Origin: Scalindua sp964437425
GTDB taxonomy: Bacteria; Planctomycetota; Brocadiia; Brocadiales; Scalinduaceae
Length of the DNA: 64,000 bases
Direction: 5' to 3'
NCBI GenBank assembly: GCA_964437425.1
Contig: CAYTGO010000007.1
Span: 1 to 64,000, forward strand
The translations under genes and the position numbers were made by a program. Under the pieces are notes generated by a model. It saw nothing but the letters and a program-made list of their open reading frames with translations. It was not told the DNA's origin and made no database searches. Position 1 is the stretch's first letter. Every line of letters starts with the position of its first letter. Shown here piece after piece: positions 43,830 through 53,074 of the stretch.

Positions 43830-46325
43830 TTAGTCCTGAAGGGCTTTAACCTTCGATATTGTTGCTTTAATATGCAATTCTGACTTCTCTCTAGTTTCTA
43901 CAAAGAACGTGGCAATGATAATATTATCGATACACGTTATGCTGCTGAATTTACCTTTCAAATCTTCAAATGTATGTAATCCATTGGCATTCAAACCCTT
44001 TTCCCCCCACGATTCTCTCAATTCAACAAAGTTGTTGAACGATTCCACTGCAGCTTGTTTTTTGGGATATCTAACTAACAGCATTTTGAAAGGTGAGCGG
44101 CTTTTAGCTGATTTATAATCAGCAACTACCGCTTCTGTCTGCCCGCTAAGATTAAACACATTTTTATCAATGAATCTGCCTAAAATGTATAGATTATCCA
44201 GGATTATCTTTTTATGAAAATACCTTGAACTTCCCTGGACATATGCGTCCTCCGGTAAATATCTCAAAATATCCGGCAAACGTACTTTGCCGGAAGGGAT
44301 ATTGTCTGTGATGGATGTACCGATAAAAGTTACATCATCAGGACTGATATTACCGCTGTATGGTTCAAAGCTTATAAAATACTTATCTTTCCATACCCAC
44401 AAGTAATTATCAAACAACGAGGCTTCATTCCCGATATTTACACCTTGCCCAGCTCTGTCTTTTGCAAATACGCCGTAGGCATCATCAGAACTACCAAATT
44501 CCCAGATATTCACTTTCACAGAACGATCAGTATCCTTTCTAATATACGTAGCCGTTGACACTTGTATAAATGAATAGGAAAGATAAACCTCTGCACCGCC
44601 ATTGATATATTCAAAGAGTTTGTCTTTACCCGCATATACGCGAGTTCTCTCCACTCTTTTCCACTGTTCAATAGATACGGGAAGTAAATCATTTTCTGGC
44701 ACACCAATTTCGTTTGTCATTACCTGAGGTTGTATCCCTTCAACAACTATTGCAGAACGCCCATTTACGGGACAGACCTTCTCACAGAAACCACATCCTA
44801 TGCACGCCTCTTCTCTTACATAAACCCTTCTGATCTCCTTACCGTTACCATGAACATATGTATTGAAATGAATTGCTTTTGTCGGAACGGGGCAGACCTC
44901 TTCACACACACCACAACTGACATCCTCCCAATTCTTGTCTAAATCTGGCAATCGCGCATAGCCTGCCCACGGAATACACCTGTTCCTGTCTATTTTCGCT
45001 TTTCCTATTGCCAGGCGCTGTTTCTTTTCCTTAGAAAGCCTGGTAATTGCCCCCGAAGGACAAACCTTTGTACACAGTACGCAATCATGTGCACAATATC
45101 CAATCCGTGGAATCAGCTGCGGAGTCCACATGCCGCTCAAGCCTGCCTCTAAAATTGCCGGATGCAGACCATTTGTTTTACAAACCCTCATACACTCACC
45201 GCACCTTATACACTTGGCCTGAAATTTATCTTCAGGAATAGATCCCGGAGGACGTATAATTCCAAGATCACCCTTATTCTTCTTCTTTTGAAAGTTCAGT
45301 GAGAGAAGAGGCGCGACAACTGCGCTTGATACACACGCAGTGACAAAACCTCTCTTTGTCAAGTTAACTGGAACGTCTTGATCCGGAGGCTGGTTAAGAG
45401 CAAACCTGACAGCTCCGGTCGGACATATATCCTGGCATTTCATGCATAAAATACACTCACCTGCCTGTGTCTTCTTGCCGGTATCATCAATAGCCCCCAT
45501 CTTGCAATCCACATTACACATATCACAACTATCACAAACGCTCTCCCCCACAACACGCTTAAAGATCGACCAACCTGATAGTAGAGCAAACATAGCCCCC
45601 AACGGGCACAGGTTCCTGCACCAATATCTCTTGTAGAACAGACCCAAAAGAATGATAGCAGACAAGACTATCAGAAAAAAAAGATGGCCTCTGAAAAACG
45701 GCGGACGCAAGGCAAACAGCACTTCCTTAGAAAAACCATGGACGGGGTCACTGACAAAACTTATAAAATAGAATTTGTGAAGAAAGCTAAAAAGAGAGTT
45801 GACGAGAGAAACTAAATATGGATGGACAACAACCGTGTATGCATTTGTTACAATACTGAGCGGATCAAGCCAACCAACCATCTGGTGGCCTATAAACAGG
45901 CTTAAGATGAGAAAAGCTAAAATATAATACTTCAGCCTTTTGCCATCATAAATTTTATACGAAATCCTCTTCCTCTGCTTTTTAAGTAAACCGTCAGTAA
46001 TATCAAGCGTAGTTCCGAGAGGACATACCCAACCGCAGAAAAAACGTCCTAAAAAGAGAGATGCCGCCAGCACAATGAAAGCCGGCCAATACCTTAAGAT
46101 GAACTCCTTTGCCGCTACCATTGCACCAATAGCAGAAAGCGGACTCATACGAAGGAAGATATCTACAGTTCCATCCTTTTCCGCAATAGGATCTGCATAT
46201 AACAACAAACATATGAATGCAGCAAATACAAGTGTTTGAACCGCCAGCCTGATCTTATAATTTATTGAACCTTTTGCAGTCTTAACGTTACTATGCCTTG
46301 ACATTTTAATATTCTTACCCGCCAC
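43830..46325 (-). CDS. Polyferredoxin membrane protein with NapH/NosR-like core and C-terminal DUF6599-like domain
   Basis: 831 residues. Several membrane helices in the first third carry CGWVCPLGT and YWCRNLCPLGA, as in NapH/NosR/CcoG. Then come six ferredoxin-type cysteine motifs (CDSCDMCNVDCKMGA, CILCMKCQDICP, CIRCGECMRVC, CAHDCVLCTKVCP, CGVCEEVCP, CIGCGFCEKVCP), so up to six [4Fe-4S] clusters. A C-terminal domain (from about residue 585: LFEYINGGAEVYLSYSF ... SSDDAYGVFA) fits DUF6599. It likely moves electrons across or along a membrane. It follows a Tat-exported DUF362 protein by 3 nt. Confidence 0.85.
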   Translation of the reverse strand: MAGKNIKMSRHSNVKTAKGSINYKIRLAVQTLVFAAFICLLLYADPIAEKDGTVDIFLRMSPLSAIGAMVAAKEFILRYWPAFIVLAASLFLGRFFCGWVCPLGTTLDITDGLLKKQRKRISYKIYDGKRLKYYILAFLILSLFIGHQMVGWLDPLSIVTNAYTVVVHPYLVSLVNSLFSFLHKFYFISFVSDPVHGFSKEVLFALRPPFFRGHLFFLIVLSAIILLGLFYKRYWCRNLCPLGAMFALLSGWSIFKRVVGESVCDSCDMCNVDCKMGAIDDTGKKTQAGECILCMKCQDICPTGAVRFALNQPPDQDVPVNLTKRGFVTACVSSAVVAPLLSLNFQKKKNKGDLGIIRPPGSIPEDKFQAKCIRCGECMRVCKTNGLHPAILEAGLSGMWTPQLIPRIGYCAHDCVLCTKVCPSGAITRLSKEKKQRLAIGKAKIDRNRCIPWAGYARLPDLDKNWEDVSCGVCEEVCPVPTKAIHFNTYVHGNGKEIRRVYVREEACIGCGFCEKVCPVNGRSAIVVEGIQPQVMTNEIGVPENDLLPVSIEQWKRVERTRVYAGKDKLFEYINGGAEVYLSYSFIQVSTATYIRKDTDRSVKVNIWEFGSSDDAYGVFAKDRAGQGVNIGNEASLFDNYLWVWKDKYFISFEPYSGNISPDDVTFIGTSITDNIPSGKVRLPDILRYLPEDAYVQGSSRYFHKKIILDNLYILGRFIDKNVFNLSGQTEAVVADYKSAKSRSPFKMLLVRYPKKQAAVESFNNFVELRESWGEKGLNANGLHTFEDLKGKFSSITCIDNIIIATFFVETREKSELHIKATISKVKALQD

Positions 46326-46328
46326 TAT

Positions 46329-47318
46329 CTAAATTGTTATTGCTTCAAAACCCATTAGTTTATAGTCAATCTCTCCCAATCCAGCCTCATATGATTCTCT
46401 GATATAACCGATGTCTCGGCCTTGATAACCAAACAAGGTAGCACCGTAAGAGTCCACTGACACAGGATCAACACAGAACACTAGTCTTCTGGCATTCTCA
46501 AAATTATTATCAACATCCTCTAATCTTCCACCGGTTGGCCCATGTAGCTTTAAGGTTCTGAATGCGTCAAGTATAGTGAGGTCAACCTTAACTACTTTAT
46601 TCAGGTCTGATATTTTAGGATGTATATCTTTATGAAGAGAACCTCTATTACCGCCGACCATTCCCAATGTGTTTTTAAGGGCCATAGATAAACGGGAAGC
46701 ACTATGTTGCTTTGCGATAGGAACATTTATTAAAACATCAGTTTCATCCTGATAAATCAACTCTTCATAAAACTGCCATGAATCAAGTACTTTACCGTCC
46801 GGTATCTTAATATTTTTAAAAAGATCCTTGTTAACATGTCTAACTACTGCTCCAGCTTCTCTAGCCGCCTTTTCTATTCCACTATTCGTATATGAAGTAT
46901 CCGGGTTTGACGCGCAAGTATGATCAAACACTTTCACTCTATTTGCACCGGCTTCTATACACATTCCAACCAGTGCGGCAACAACAAATGGATTTGTGTT
47001 TACTGCATATTCCGGCTTCCTGTCCCACGCTATGTTTGGCTTGATAACAACATTATCACCTCTGGAAACCAATTTATCCATTCCTCCGATAGCCCTGATC
47101 CCACTTCTCACCATTTTCTTTATTACTAAACCTTCATCGTTGTTTTCATCAATATCACCATGAACAACGACCAGGCCCTTCTTTAAACTATTTTCCTTAA
47201 AAGTCTTTAGAAGCCTTGGCTTCTCAAATGAGCCCAGATATGATAGACCGTAAAGGCCTGCCCCGACGGCAACACCTGTCTTGAGAAAAGTTCTTCTTGA
47301 GATATTATCTTTCATCAT
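46329..47318 (-). CDS. DUF362-domain protein with Tat signal
   Basis: 329 residues. The N-terminus MKDNISRRTFLKTGVAVGAG is a twin-arginine signal, so it is exported folded. DUF362 motifs follow: VVIKPNIAW, TNPFVVAALVGMCIEAGAN, VKVFDHTC, INVPIAKQHSASRLSMALKN and DLTILDAFRTLKLHGP (parts quoted). Cofactor and activity are unknown; DUF362 proteins often sit with ferredoxins. The polyferredoxin gene follows after 3 nt, so the pair probably acts as one electron-transfer unit outside the cytoplasm or in the anammoxosome. Confidence 0.88.
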   Translation of the reverse strand: MMKDNISRRTFLKTGVAVGAGLYGLSYLGSFEKPRLLKTFKENSLKKGLVVVHGDIDENNDEGLVIKKMVRSGIRAIGGMDKLVSRGDNVVIKPNIAWDRKPEYAVNTNPFVVAALVGMCIEAGANRVKVFDHTCASNPDTSYTNSGIEKAAREAGAVVRHVNKDLFKNIKIPDGKVLDSWQFYEELIYQDETDVLINVPIAKQHSASRLSMALKNTLGMVGGNRGSLHKDIHPKISDLNKVVKVDLTILDAFRTLKLHGPTGGRLEDVDNNFENARRLVFCVDPVSVDSYGATLFGYQGRDIGYIRESYEAGLGEIDYKLMGFEAITI

Positions 47319-47514
47319 GTATGAGGATAAAAATACATTTTTTGGAAATTTCGTTTATTTTTCATGCAAAGGCACAAAGATAGAAATACTGCTTATCGGG
47401 AGAATCTAATAAATATTTTTGTGTTTCTTTGTGAATTCTGTTTATTACTTAAGGATGTTTGGAGAGAAGAGATCAATTGTAAAACGGCGTGTATTCTATG
47501 CTTTTTCCGAGACC

Positions 47515-48489
47515 TTAATCAAACAAAGCATCCACAAACTTATCTGCATCAAATTCCTGAATATCATCTACACCTTCGCCAAGACCAACATATTTTACCG
47601 GTATATCTATCTCTCTGCGCATTCCCAGAATAGCACCGCCCTTGGCAGTGCCATCAAGTTTTGATAGAAATATTCCCGTGACACCAACTGATTCTTTAAA
47701 TAATTTTGCCTGCGAAATAGCATTTTGCCCCGTTGTTGAATCCAGAACCATGAGCACTTCATGCGGTGCATCCTCAATTTTTTTCGATATTACCCGCTTT
47801 ATCTTGGTCAACTCACTCATTAAATTTTCATGAGTGTGCAGACGTCCCGCGGTATCAACTATCAAAACATCAATTCCCCTGCTTAAGCTGGCTTCAAGCG
47901 CATCGAACGTAACTGCAGAGGGGTCGGCACCAGCCTGATGCTTTACTATATCAGCACCAATTCTCTTACTCCATATATCCAATTGTTCCGTCGCGGCGGC
48001 GCGGAAGGTGTCGCCAGCAGCCAACATCACCTTCTTGCCCTGCTTTATAAACAAATTTGCCAGCTTTGCAATTGACGTTGTCTTCCCAACGCCATTGACA
48101 CCTGCCACCATAATCACCGTTGGAGGAGCTGGTACAATTTTTATTGAAGAGACCCCTTCCTTAAGGCTTTGCTTGAGATCCTTTTTTATGAAATCATAAA
48201 CACCAGCCGTGTCTTCAATTTCCTTAGATTTCCAGGCCTCTCTAATATCCTCTATTATATTGGTTACGAGACCGATCCCTATGTCTGACTCAAGTAATAC
48301 GACTTCTAATTCTTCCAATACGCCTTCGTCAATATTCCTCTTGAATGAGAGTACGTCTTTGAATTTAGTGGCTATTTTACTGCGTGTCTTTGTCAGACTA
48401 TTTTTAAGCTTTTGAAACGGAGACCAAGATTTGTTTTTTACATCTTCTACTGCTGTTGTTTCTGATTTTTTTTTTGAAAACCAACCCAT
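47515..48489 (-). CDS. ftsY: Signal recognition particle receptor FtsY
   Basis: SRP receptor GTPase. G1 GVNGVGKTTSIAKLA, the G2/insertion-box region GDTFRAAATEQL, G3 LIVDTAGRLHTHENL, G4 LSKLDGTAKGG and the C-terminal KYVGLGEGVDDIQEFD are intact. The N-terminal A domain is short and basic (FSKKKSETTAVEDVKNK). ATG 48489 (MGWFSKKK) is preferred to GTG 48501 because it matches the usual start. 324 residues. Confidence 0.95.
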   Translation of the reverse strand: MGWFSKKKSETTAVEDVKNKSWSPFQKLKNSLTKTRSKIATKFKDVLSFKRNIDEGVLEELEVVLLESDIGIGLVTNIIEDIREAWKSKEIEDTAGVYDFIKKDLKQSLKEGVSSIKIVPAPPTVIMVAGVNGVGKTTSIAKLANLFIKQGKKVMLAAGDTFRAAATEQLDIWSKRIGADIVKHQAGADPSAVTFDALEASLSRGIDVLIVDTAGRLHTHENLMSELTKIKRVISKKIEDAPHEVLMVLDSTTGQNAISQAKLFKESVGVTGIFLSKLDGTAKGGAILGMRREIDIPVKYVGLGEGVDDIQEFDADKFVDALFD

Positions 48490-48561
48490 AATTTTGTACA
48501 CCAGACATCATCTTATTACAACAAAAGGCGACATCCTTATAACATTCCAAACAACTCTTAC

Positions 48562-49869
48562 TTAGTTTAAGGCAGCAACCATATTGTTGCGTCTTTCCTT
48601 AATCTTGCCAACCAGATCGTCACTTATCCTTATACTCCCTAGCCCAATATCCGGCTTTCTATTACCGTGACAGTCCGAGCCACCGGTAACGACAAGATCG
48701 TACTTTTTTGCAATCCGCATATACCTCTTTACGGCATCGGGTTGATGTGTTGGATAATAGACCTCTATCCCCTGCAGACCGTATTCCACCATTTTCGGTA
48801 TTAGTGTATCTCTCTTAGTAACACCCGGATGTGCAAGCACCGGGACGCCATCAGAAGAAATTATAAGCTCTATAGCATCTTTTAATGTTAACGCTTCTTT
48901 GGACACATAAGCCGGGCCATTATCAGAAAGATATTTTTGAAAACTCTCTCGAATACCACTACAGTAACCTTTGCGACACAAAACATCAGCTATGTGCATT
49001 CGCCCGGGTGACCCATCTTTAGAAACATCAAAAACCTCTTGATGCTCTATATTAACACCCAAGGCTCTGAGCTTCTGTGTTATTTTCTTAACCCGTTCTA
49101 CTCTTTCAGAACGCAATTCAGCTAATTTCTCTAAAAGGGCACTGTTCTTTATATCAATAAAATAACCTAAAAGATGAACATCTACCGAGCGATAATTAGA
49201 AGAGAGCTCTATCGCAGGGATAATATCTATACCCTCCATGCCTCCAGCTATTTGAGCAGTTTCTATAGCATCAACAGTATCATGATCGGTTATTGCTATT
49301 GTATGGAGGTTTAGCCTTGATGCTTCTTTAACTACTTGCCCAGGAGACATGGTCCCATCTGAAAAATCAGTATGAATATGCAAATCACCTCCGACCCGTT
49401 CTTCCTTTTCTATAGCATCTATACCTTTTATACTTGTTGTAATTTGTTGTGTCTTTTGCCCGTTCTTTATATTTAATGAATATATTTTATCTAGTATACC
49501 ATTTACGAATACACCAGATTTTTCAGTACTGAATCTTTTAGCTAAATCAATCGCCTCGTTGATAGATACCTTTGGAGGGATATCATCCATATAAAAAAGT
49601 TCATAACATGCCAGCCTCAAAATATTTCTGTCCACAACCGGCATCCTCTGTAATTCCCAATTTTCAGAAATAGCAGTTATCTTTCTGTCTATCTCTTTTA
49701 TTTCCTGAACACACCCTCTTACCAGCTTTATGGCGAAATCACTTACTTCAGCTTCTTTACCCTGTTCAGTGCAGAAGTCATCTATCTCTCCTATTACGTC
49801 ATTACCACGTATCTCTAATTGATAAAGAACCTGTAATACAATTTCTCGGGATCGCGTTCTTTTCCGCAT
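48562..49869 (-). CDS. nusB: NusB-PHP phosphoesterase fusion
   Basis: 435 residues in one frame. Residues 1-137 are NusB (MRKRTRSREIVLQVLYQLEI, MPVVDRNILRLACYELFYM and VSINEAIDLAKRFS), the transcription antitermination factor. A linker of about 25 residues leads to a PHP domain (161-435) with the metal ligands GDLHIHTDFSDG, ITDHDTVDA, PVLAHPGVT and GGSDCHG, as in YciV/RnaAM-type 5'-3' exonucleases and nucleoside bisphosphatases. Such a join would link rRNA antitermination to RNA end processing. It follows ribH, the usual neighbour of nusB. Confidence 0.9.
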   Translation of the reverse strand: MRKRTRSREIVLQVLYQLEIRGNDVIGEIDDFCTEQGKEAEVSDFAIKLVRGCVQEIKEIDRKITAISENWELQRMPVVDRNILRLACYELFYMDDIPPKVSINEAIDLAKRFSTEKSGVFVNGILDKIYSLNIKNGQKTQQITTSIKGIDAIEKEERVGGDLHIHTDFSDGTMSPGQVVKEASRLNLHTIAITDHDTVDAIETAQIAGGMEGIDIIPAIELSSNYRSVDVHLLGYFIDIKNSALLEKLAELRSERVERVKKITQKLRALGVNIEHQEVFDVSKDGSPGRMHIADVLCRKGYCSGIRESFQKYLSDNGPAYVSKEALTLKDAIELIISSDGVPVLAHPGVTKRDTLIPKMVEYGLQGIEVYYPTHQPDAVKRYMRIAKKYDLVVTGGSDCHGNRKPDIGLGSIRISDDLVGKIKERRNNMVAALN

Positions 49870-49894
49870 CCATAAATCTCCGTAAAAAAATACT

Positions 49895-50362
49895 CTATTT
49901 TATTTCATCAAACAGATTAACCATTTCCAGTGCGGTAAGTGCGGACTCCGCACCTTTGTTACCAACCCTGGCTCCAGCCCTATCTATAGCCTGTTCCAAT
50001 GTCTCTGTTGTAATAACACCATAAATTGTTGGTATGCCTGTTTGAAGCCCTACTTCAGAAATTCCCTTTGCGGATTCACTGGAGACATAATCAAAATGGG
50101 GAGTTTCACCACGTATTACCGCCCCGAGGCAAATTATACCGTCATACTTAGCATTTTTGGCTAATCTCATAGCCGTAATAGGAAGCTCACATGCACCCGG
50201 AACCCAAAACACATCGATATCATCTTCCTTCGTGCCATGTCTAATCAGGCAGTCCTGAGCACCTTCCAATAATCTATTTGTAATAAAACTATTAAATCTG
50301 CTAATTACTATTCCGAAGGTCTTATTCTCACCTGTAAGGTTACCTTCAAATGATTTTCCCAT
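49895..50362 (-). CDS. ribH: 6,7-dimethyl-8-ribityllumazine synthase
   Basis: 155 residues. Condenses the ribityl uracil with dihydroxybutanone phosphate in riboflavin synthesis. Motifs: VISRFNSFITNRLLEGA, WVPGACELPI, ICLGAVIRGETPHFDYVS and PTIYGVITTETLEQAIDRAG (parts quoted). Directly upstream of the nusB fusion, as in many bacteria. A TTGCAA-N17-TACCAT pair on the minus strand upstream may be its promoter. Confidence 0.97.
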   Translation of the reverse strand: MGKSFEGNLTGENKTFGIVISRFNSFITNRLLEGAQDCLIRHGTKEDDIDVFWVPGACELPITAMRLAKNAKYDGIICLGAVIRGETPHFDYVSSESAKGISEVGLQTGIPTIYGVITTETLEQAIDRAGARVGNKGAESALTALEMVNLFDEIK

Positions 50363-50581
50363 GGGATTGTCTCCTAATTAAGAGAAAGAGTGACAAGGCT
50401 TTAGAGCCAATGGTATCAAAAACGAATTACCCTTGCAAGGCTTTTCTGATCTCCCTCTGGAGTGCGATAAACATCTATAATTATATTGAATCTTGTAATT
50501 TAAACTTCATCTTAGTATTATAATCACCCGTCTATTAGAGTAACTTTCTACAAATCACGGTGTACAGGACTACTTTTAAAA

Positions 50582-51934
50582 ATGCCAGAACCAACGGAAG
50601 AAGAAAAACTTAAAGAAAAAAGATTGCCCATAAGTGAACATCTTGAAGAGCTGAGATCGAGGATCATAAAGTCGATCATCATCGTTATTGGATTATTTTT
50701 TATCAACTGGTTCTTTAAGTCAAGAATTCTTGACATCATCAAGAAACCTCATAGCATCACTATGAAAAATCTGGGGCTGTCACAATCGCTTCAGGTGCTG
50801 AGTTATCAGGAAGGATTTTATGCTTATATAAAACTGTGCTTAATAACCTCTGTTTTTATGGCGTACCCTGTAATCTTGTTTCAAGTCTGGAGATTTGTAG
50901 AAGCAGGTTTATTCAAAAAAGAGCGCAGGTACGTAAAAACTTTTGCTCCTATTTCATACATTGCATTCGTGACAGGCGTATTATTCGGGTATTATTTCTT
51001 AATACCCTACGGCCTCCAATTCCTGATAAAAATATTGGGAGGAGGCGTACAGCCAATGATAACAATGAGCCAGTACATCTCATTGGTCACGATGCTGACA
51101 CTCGCACTCGGAATTGTTTTTCAGCTTCCACTTGTAATGTTGTTTATTTCAAAAATCGGAATGCTTAAGGCAGAAGATTTCATTAAATGGCGTTTGTATG
51201 CAATCCTTATTATATTTATCCTCGCTGCAGTAATAACACCACCAGATCCATTTACACAGGTCATGACTGCATTGCCCATGATAATTCTCTACGAAGTAGG
51301 AATTCTTGCTATTAGACCTTCAAAGAAAGCTGTTCAGCGATTTGGTATTTTATTAGCCCTCGGCATCTTGCTAGTATATGTTATTTTTCTAGTCTTCACA
51401 CTTCCGACGAAAGCGAATTTTCTGGAATCTACAGGTAGTGTTAAAATACTACCACATGCCAACATGAATTGGCAGACGTTATCATCAGAAACCAAAATCC
51501 ACAACGGTGCCACACTGAAGACAGAAAAGGACAGCAAAGCATCCTTCCTCCTCAAAGATGGTACTTATGTCATGATGGATGTTAATACCAAGGTTAGGTT
51601 TGTGAAGAGCAGGAATCTCGACCTTATAGAGGGACAAATACTCATAGCTATAAAGGCAAATGACAATCCATTTATGATAGCAGCCAAAGAAAACGTTGTA
51701 ACTTCAAATAATAGTACTATTAACATTAAGACATCAAAGTACACGGTCTTTGTTACTGTAACAAAAGGAGAAGCTACCGTTCTTGCAAATGGTCTAGAGA
51801 AGAAAATATTTGAAGGAAGGCAATTAAGATTTGCGACAGGAGGTAAACCGGCAAATATAAATGATATTTTAGAATGGGCTAAAGAAATGCAAAAGAAGTT
51901 GAAGGAACAAAACAAACGAAATATAAGCCTGTAA
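50582..51934 (+). CDS. tatC: TatC fused to a FecR-like domain through a seventh membrane helix
   Basis: 450 residues. Residues 15-248 are TatC (ISEHLEELRSRIIKSI, SYQEGFYAYIK, the periplasmic loop and AAVITPPDPFTQ), the receptor of the twin-arginine translocase. TatC normally ends here with its C-terminus in the cytoplasm. A seventh hydrophobic segment (254-274, FGILLALGILLVYVIFLVF) then crosses the membrane and leads to a domain (282-430) with FecR character: TGSVKILPHANMNWQTLSS, IHNGATLKTEKDSKASFLLKDGTYV and VTKGEATVLANG (parts quoted). FecR domains are otherwise periplasmic sensors, so this arrangement places one on the trans side of the Tat pore. Confidence 0.9.
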   Translation: MPEPTEEEKLKEKRLPISEHLEELRSRIIKSIIIVIGLFFINWFFKSRILDIIKKPHSITMKNLGLSQSLQVLSYQEGFYAYIKLCLITSVFMAYPVILFQVWRFVEAGLFKKERRYVKTFAPISYIAFVTGVLFGYYFLIPYGLQFLIKILGGGVQPMITMSQYISLVTMLTLALGIVFQLPLVMLFISKIGMLKAEDFIKWRLYAILIIFILAAVITPPDPFTQVMTALPMIILYEVGILAIRPSKKAVQRFGILLALGILLVYVIFLVFTLPTKANFLESTGSVKILPHANMNWQTLSSETKIHNGATLKTEKDSKASFLLKDGTYVMMDVNTKVRFVKSRNLDLIEGQILIAIKANDNPFMIAAKENVVTSNNSTINIKTSKYTVFVTVTKGEATVLANGLEKKIFEGRQLRFATGGKPANINDILEWAKEMQKKLKEQNKRNISL

Positions 51935-52030
51935 AAGACCAGAATGATATCTGGTAGAATGGTTTGTGAAATGGACCTAACAGGAAGGTTACTGTTTACA
52001 TAATCTACAAATATACTACAAGAATAAAAA

Positions 52031-52483
52031 CTAATTATTCTCGTTCTTACTTTCGAACTTAAGCACTACTTCTTCCTGTTCGATTGTCTCTATTGAACCA
52101 GGCCTTTTCGTTCTCACTTCTTCTATTGCATCTGCGGCACTGTGCCCTTTACTAACAAGATAACAGGCCAGTATAGTCCCCGTCCTCCCAATACCTGCAT
52201 CACAGTGAACAACAAGCTTTTTCCCTTCAGAGCGTGCATTCTTTGCAAATGCCACAAAATCTTCAACCTGTTCCATTGTTGGTGGCTGAAAATCTCTAAC
52301 CGGAATATGCTTTACACTGAAACCAAATTCCTCTATCAATATCTCGCTGAGAGGGTACTCCGTGAGTGAAACTATCGCCTCTAGACCATTTTCTTTAAGA
52401 AATTCAAAATCATACACAGAAGATTCTGGTTTGGCCATACCAGCTATTTCATCTTCTATTAACCAGCTAAAGTTCCTAATCAC
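52031..52483 (-). CDS. Dual-specificity protein phosphatase
   Basis: 150 residues. The PTP signature VHCDAGIGRTG holds the catalytic Cys and Arg, and PVRDFQPPTMEQV carries the general-acid Asp. The shape is that of small DSP/cyclin-dependent-kinase-inhibitor-3-like enzymes. No kinase is adjacent. It stands alone between convergent tatC-fecR and the ribosomal operon. Confidence 0.9.
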   Translation of the reverse strand: MIRNFSWLIEDEIAGMAKPESSVYDFEFLKENGLEAIVSLTEYPLSEILIEEFGFSVKHIPVRDFQPPTMEQVEDFVAFAKNARSEGKKLVVHCDAGIGRTGTILACYLVSKGHSAADAIEEVRTKRPGSIETIEQEEVVLKFESKNENN

Positions 52484-52510
52484 TTTTATAGCAATAAATT
52501 AGGTTAAAGG

Positions 52511-53074
52511 CTATTCCTTCTCTTCCGCCACTGATACCTTAGGCGCTATCTCTTTTTCCTCTTCCACTTCCCCTATTAATTCAAAAATGACCCTGCTGGC
52601 ATTGTCTCCCAGACGATTTCCTACCAAGCGAAGCTTTCGTTCATAACCTTCCATTTTGTACTCTAGTTCCGGTACATCTCCAACACTGCTACCGGACAAA
52701 ACACCCAACCTACTCCCTGAAAGCGTAAGTATTCTGGTATAGCCCCCGTTACGCTCCAAATATCTTTCAGCAATTCCACCGGATTCTCTCCAATCGCCCT
52801 CGCCGAATAGTTTTCTCACTACTTCCTTATTGTTTAGCTTTGACAGAACCTGCCGATAATAGTGAATATAAGCAAGCTTATCTGTCTCTTTCTTTATAAT
52901 GCCTTTTTTCGCCGTTGTAATTAACTTCTCCACGAACGGACGAATATATTTAGCCTTCTCCTTAGTCGTAATAATCCTGCCATAAGTGAAAAGGCTATTG
53001 GCCATATTGGCTCGCAACGCTTTTCTATGACTGGATGTTCTGCCTAAATGTTTTTCTCTTTTCCTATGCCTCAT
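52511..53074 (-). CDS. rplQ: Ribosomal protein L17
   Basis: 187 residues. Motifs: MRHRKREKHLGRTSSHRKALRAN (start; partly quoted), NKEVVRKLFGE, GGYTRILTLSGSRLG. The C-terminal part (from about 130) is longer than in E. coli, which has about 127 residues, and ends in an acidic tail. It overlaps rpoA by 11 nt, ending the alpha operon. Confidence 0.95.
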   Translation of the reverse strand: MRHRKREKHLGRTSSHRKALRANMANSLFTYGRIITTKEKAKYIRPFVEKLITTAKKGIIKKETDKLAYIHYYRQVLSKLNNKEVVRKLFGEGDWRESGGIAERYLERNGGYTRILTLSGSRLGVLSGSSVGDVPELEYKMEGYERKLRLVGNRLGDNASRVIFELIGEVEEEKEIAPKVSVAEEKE

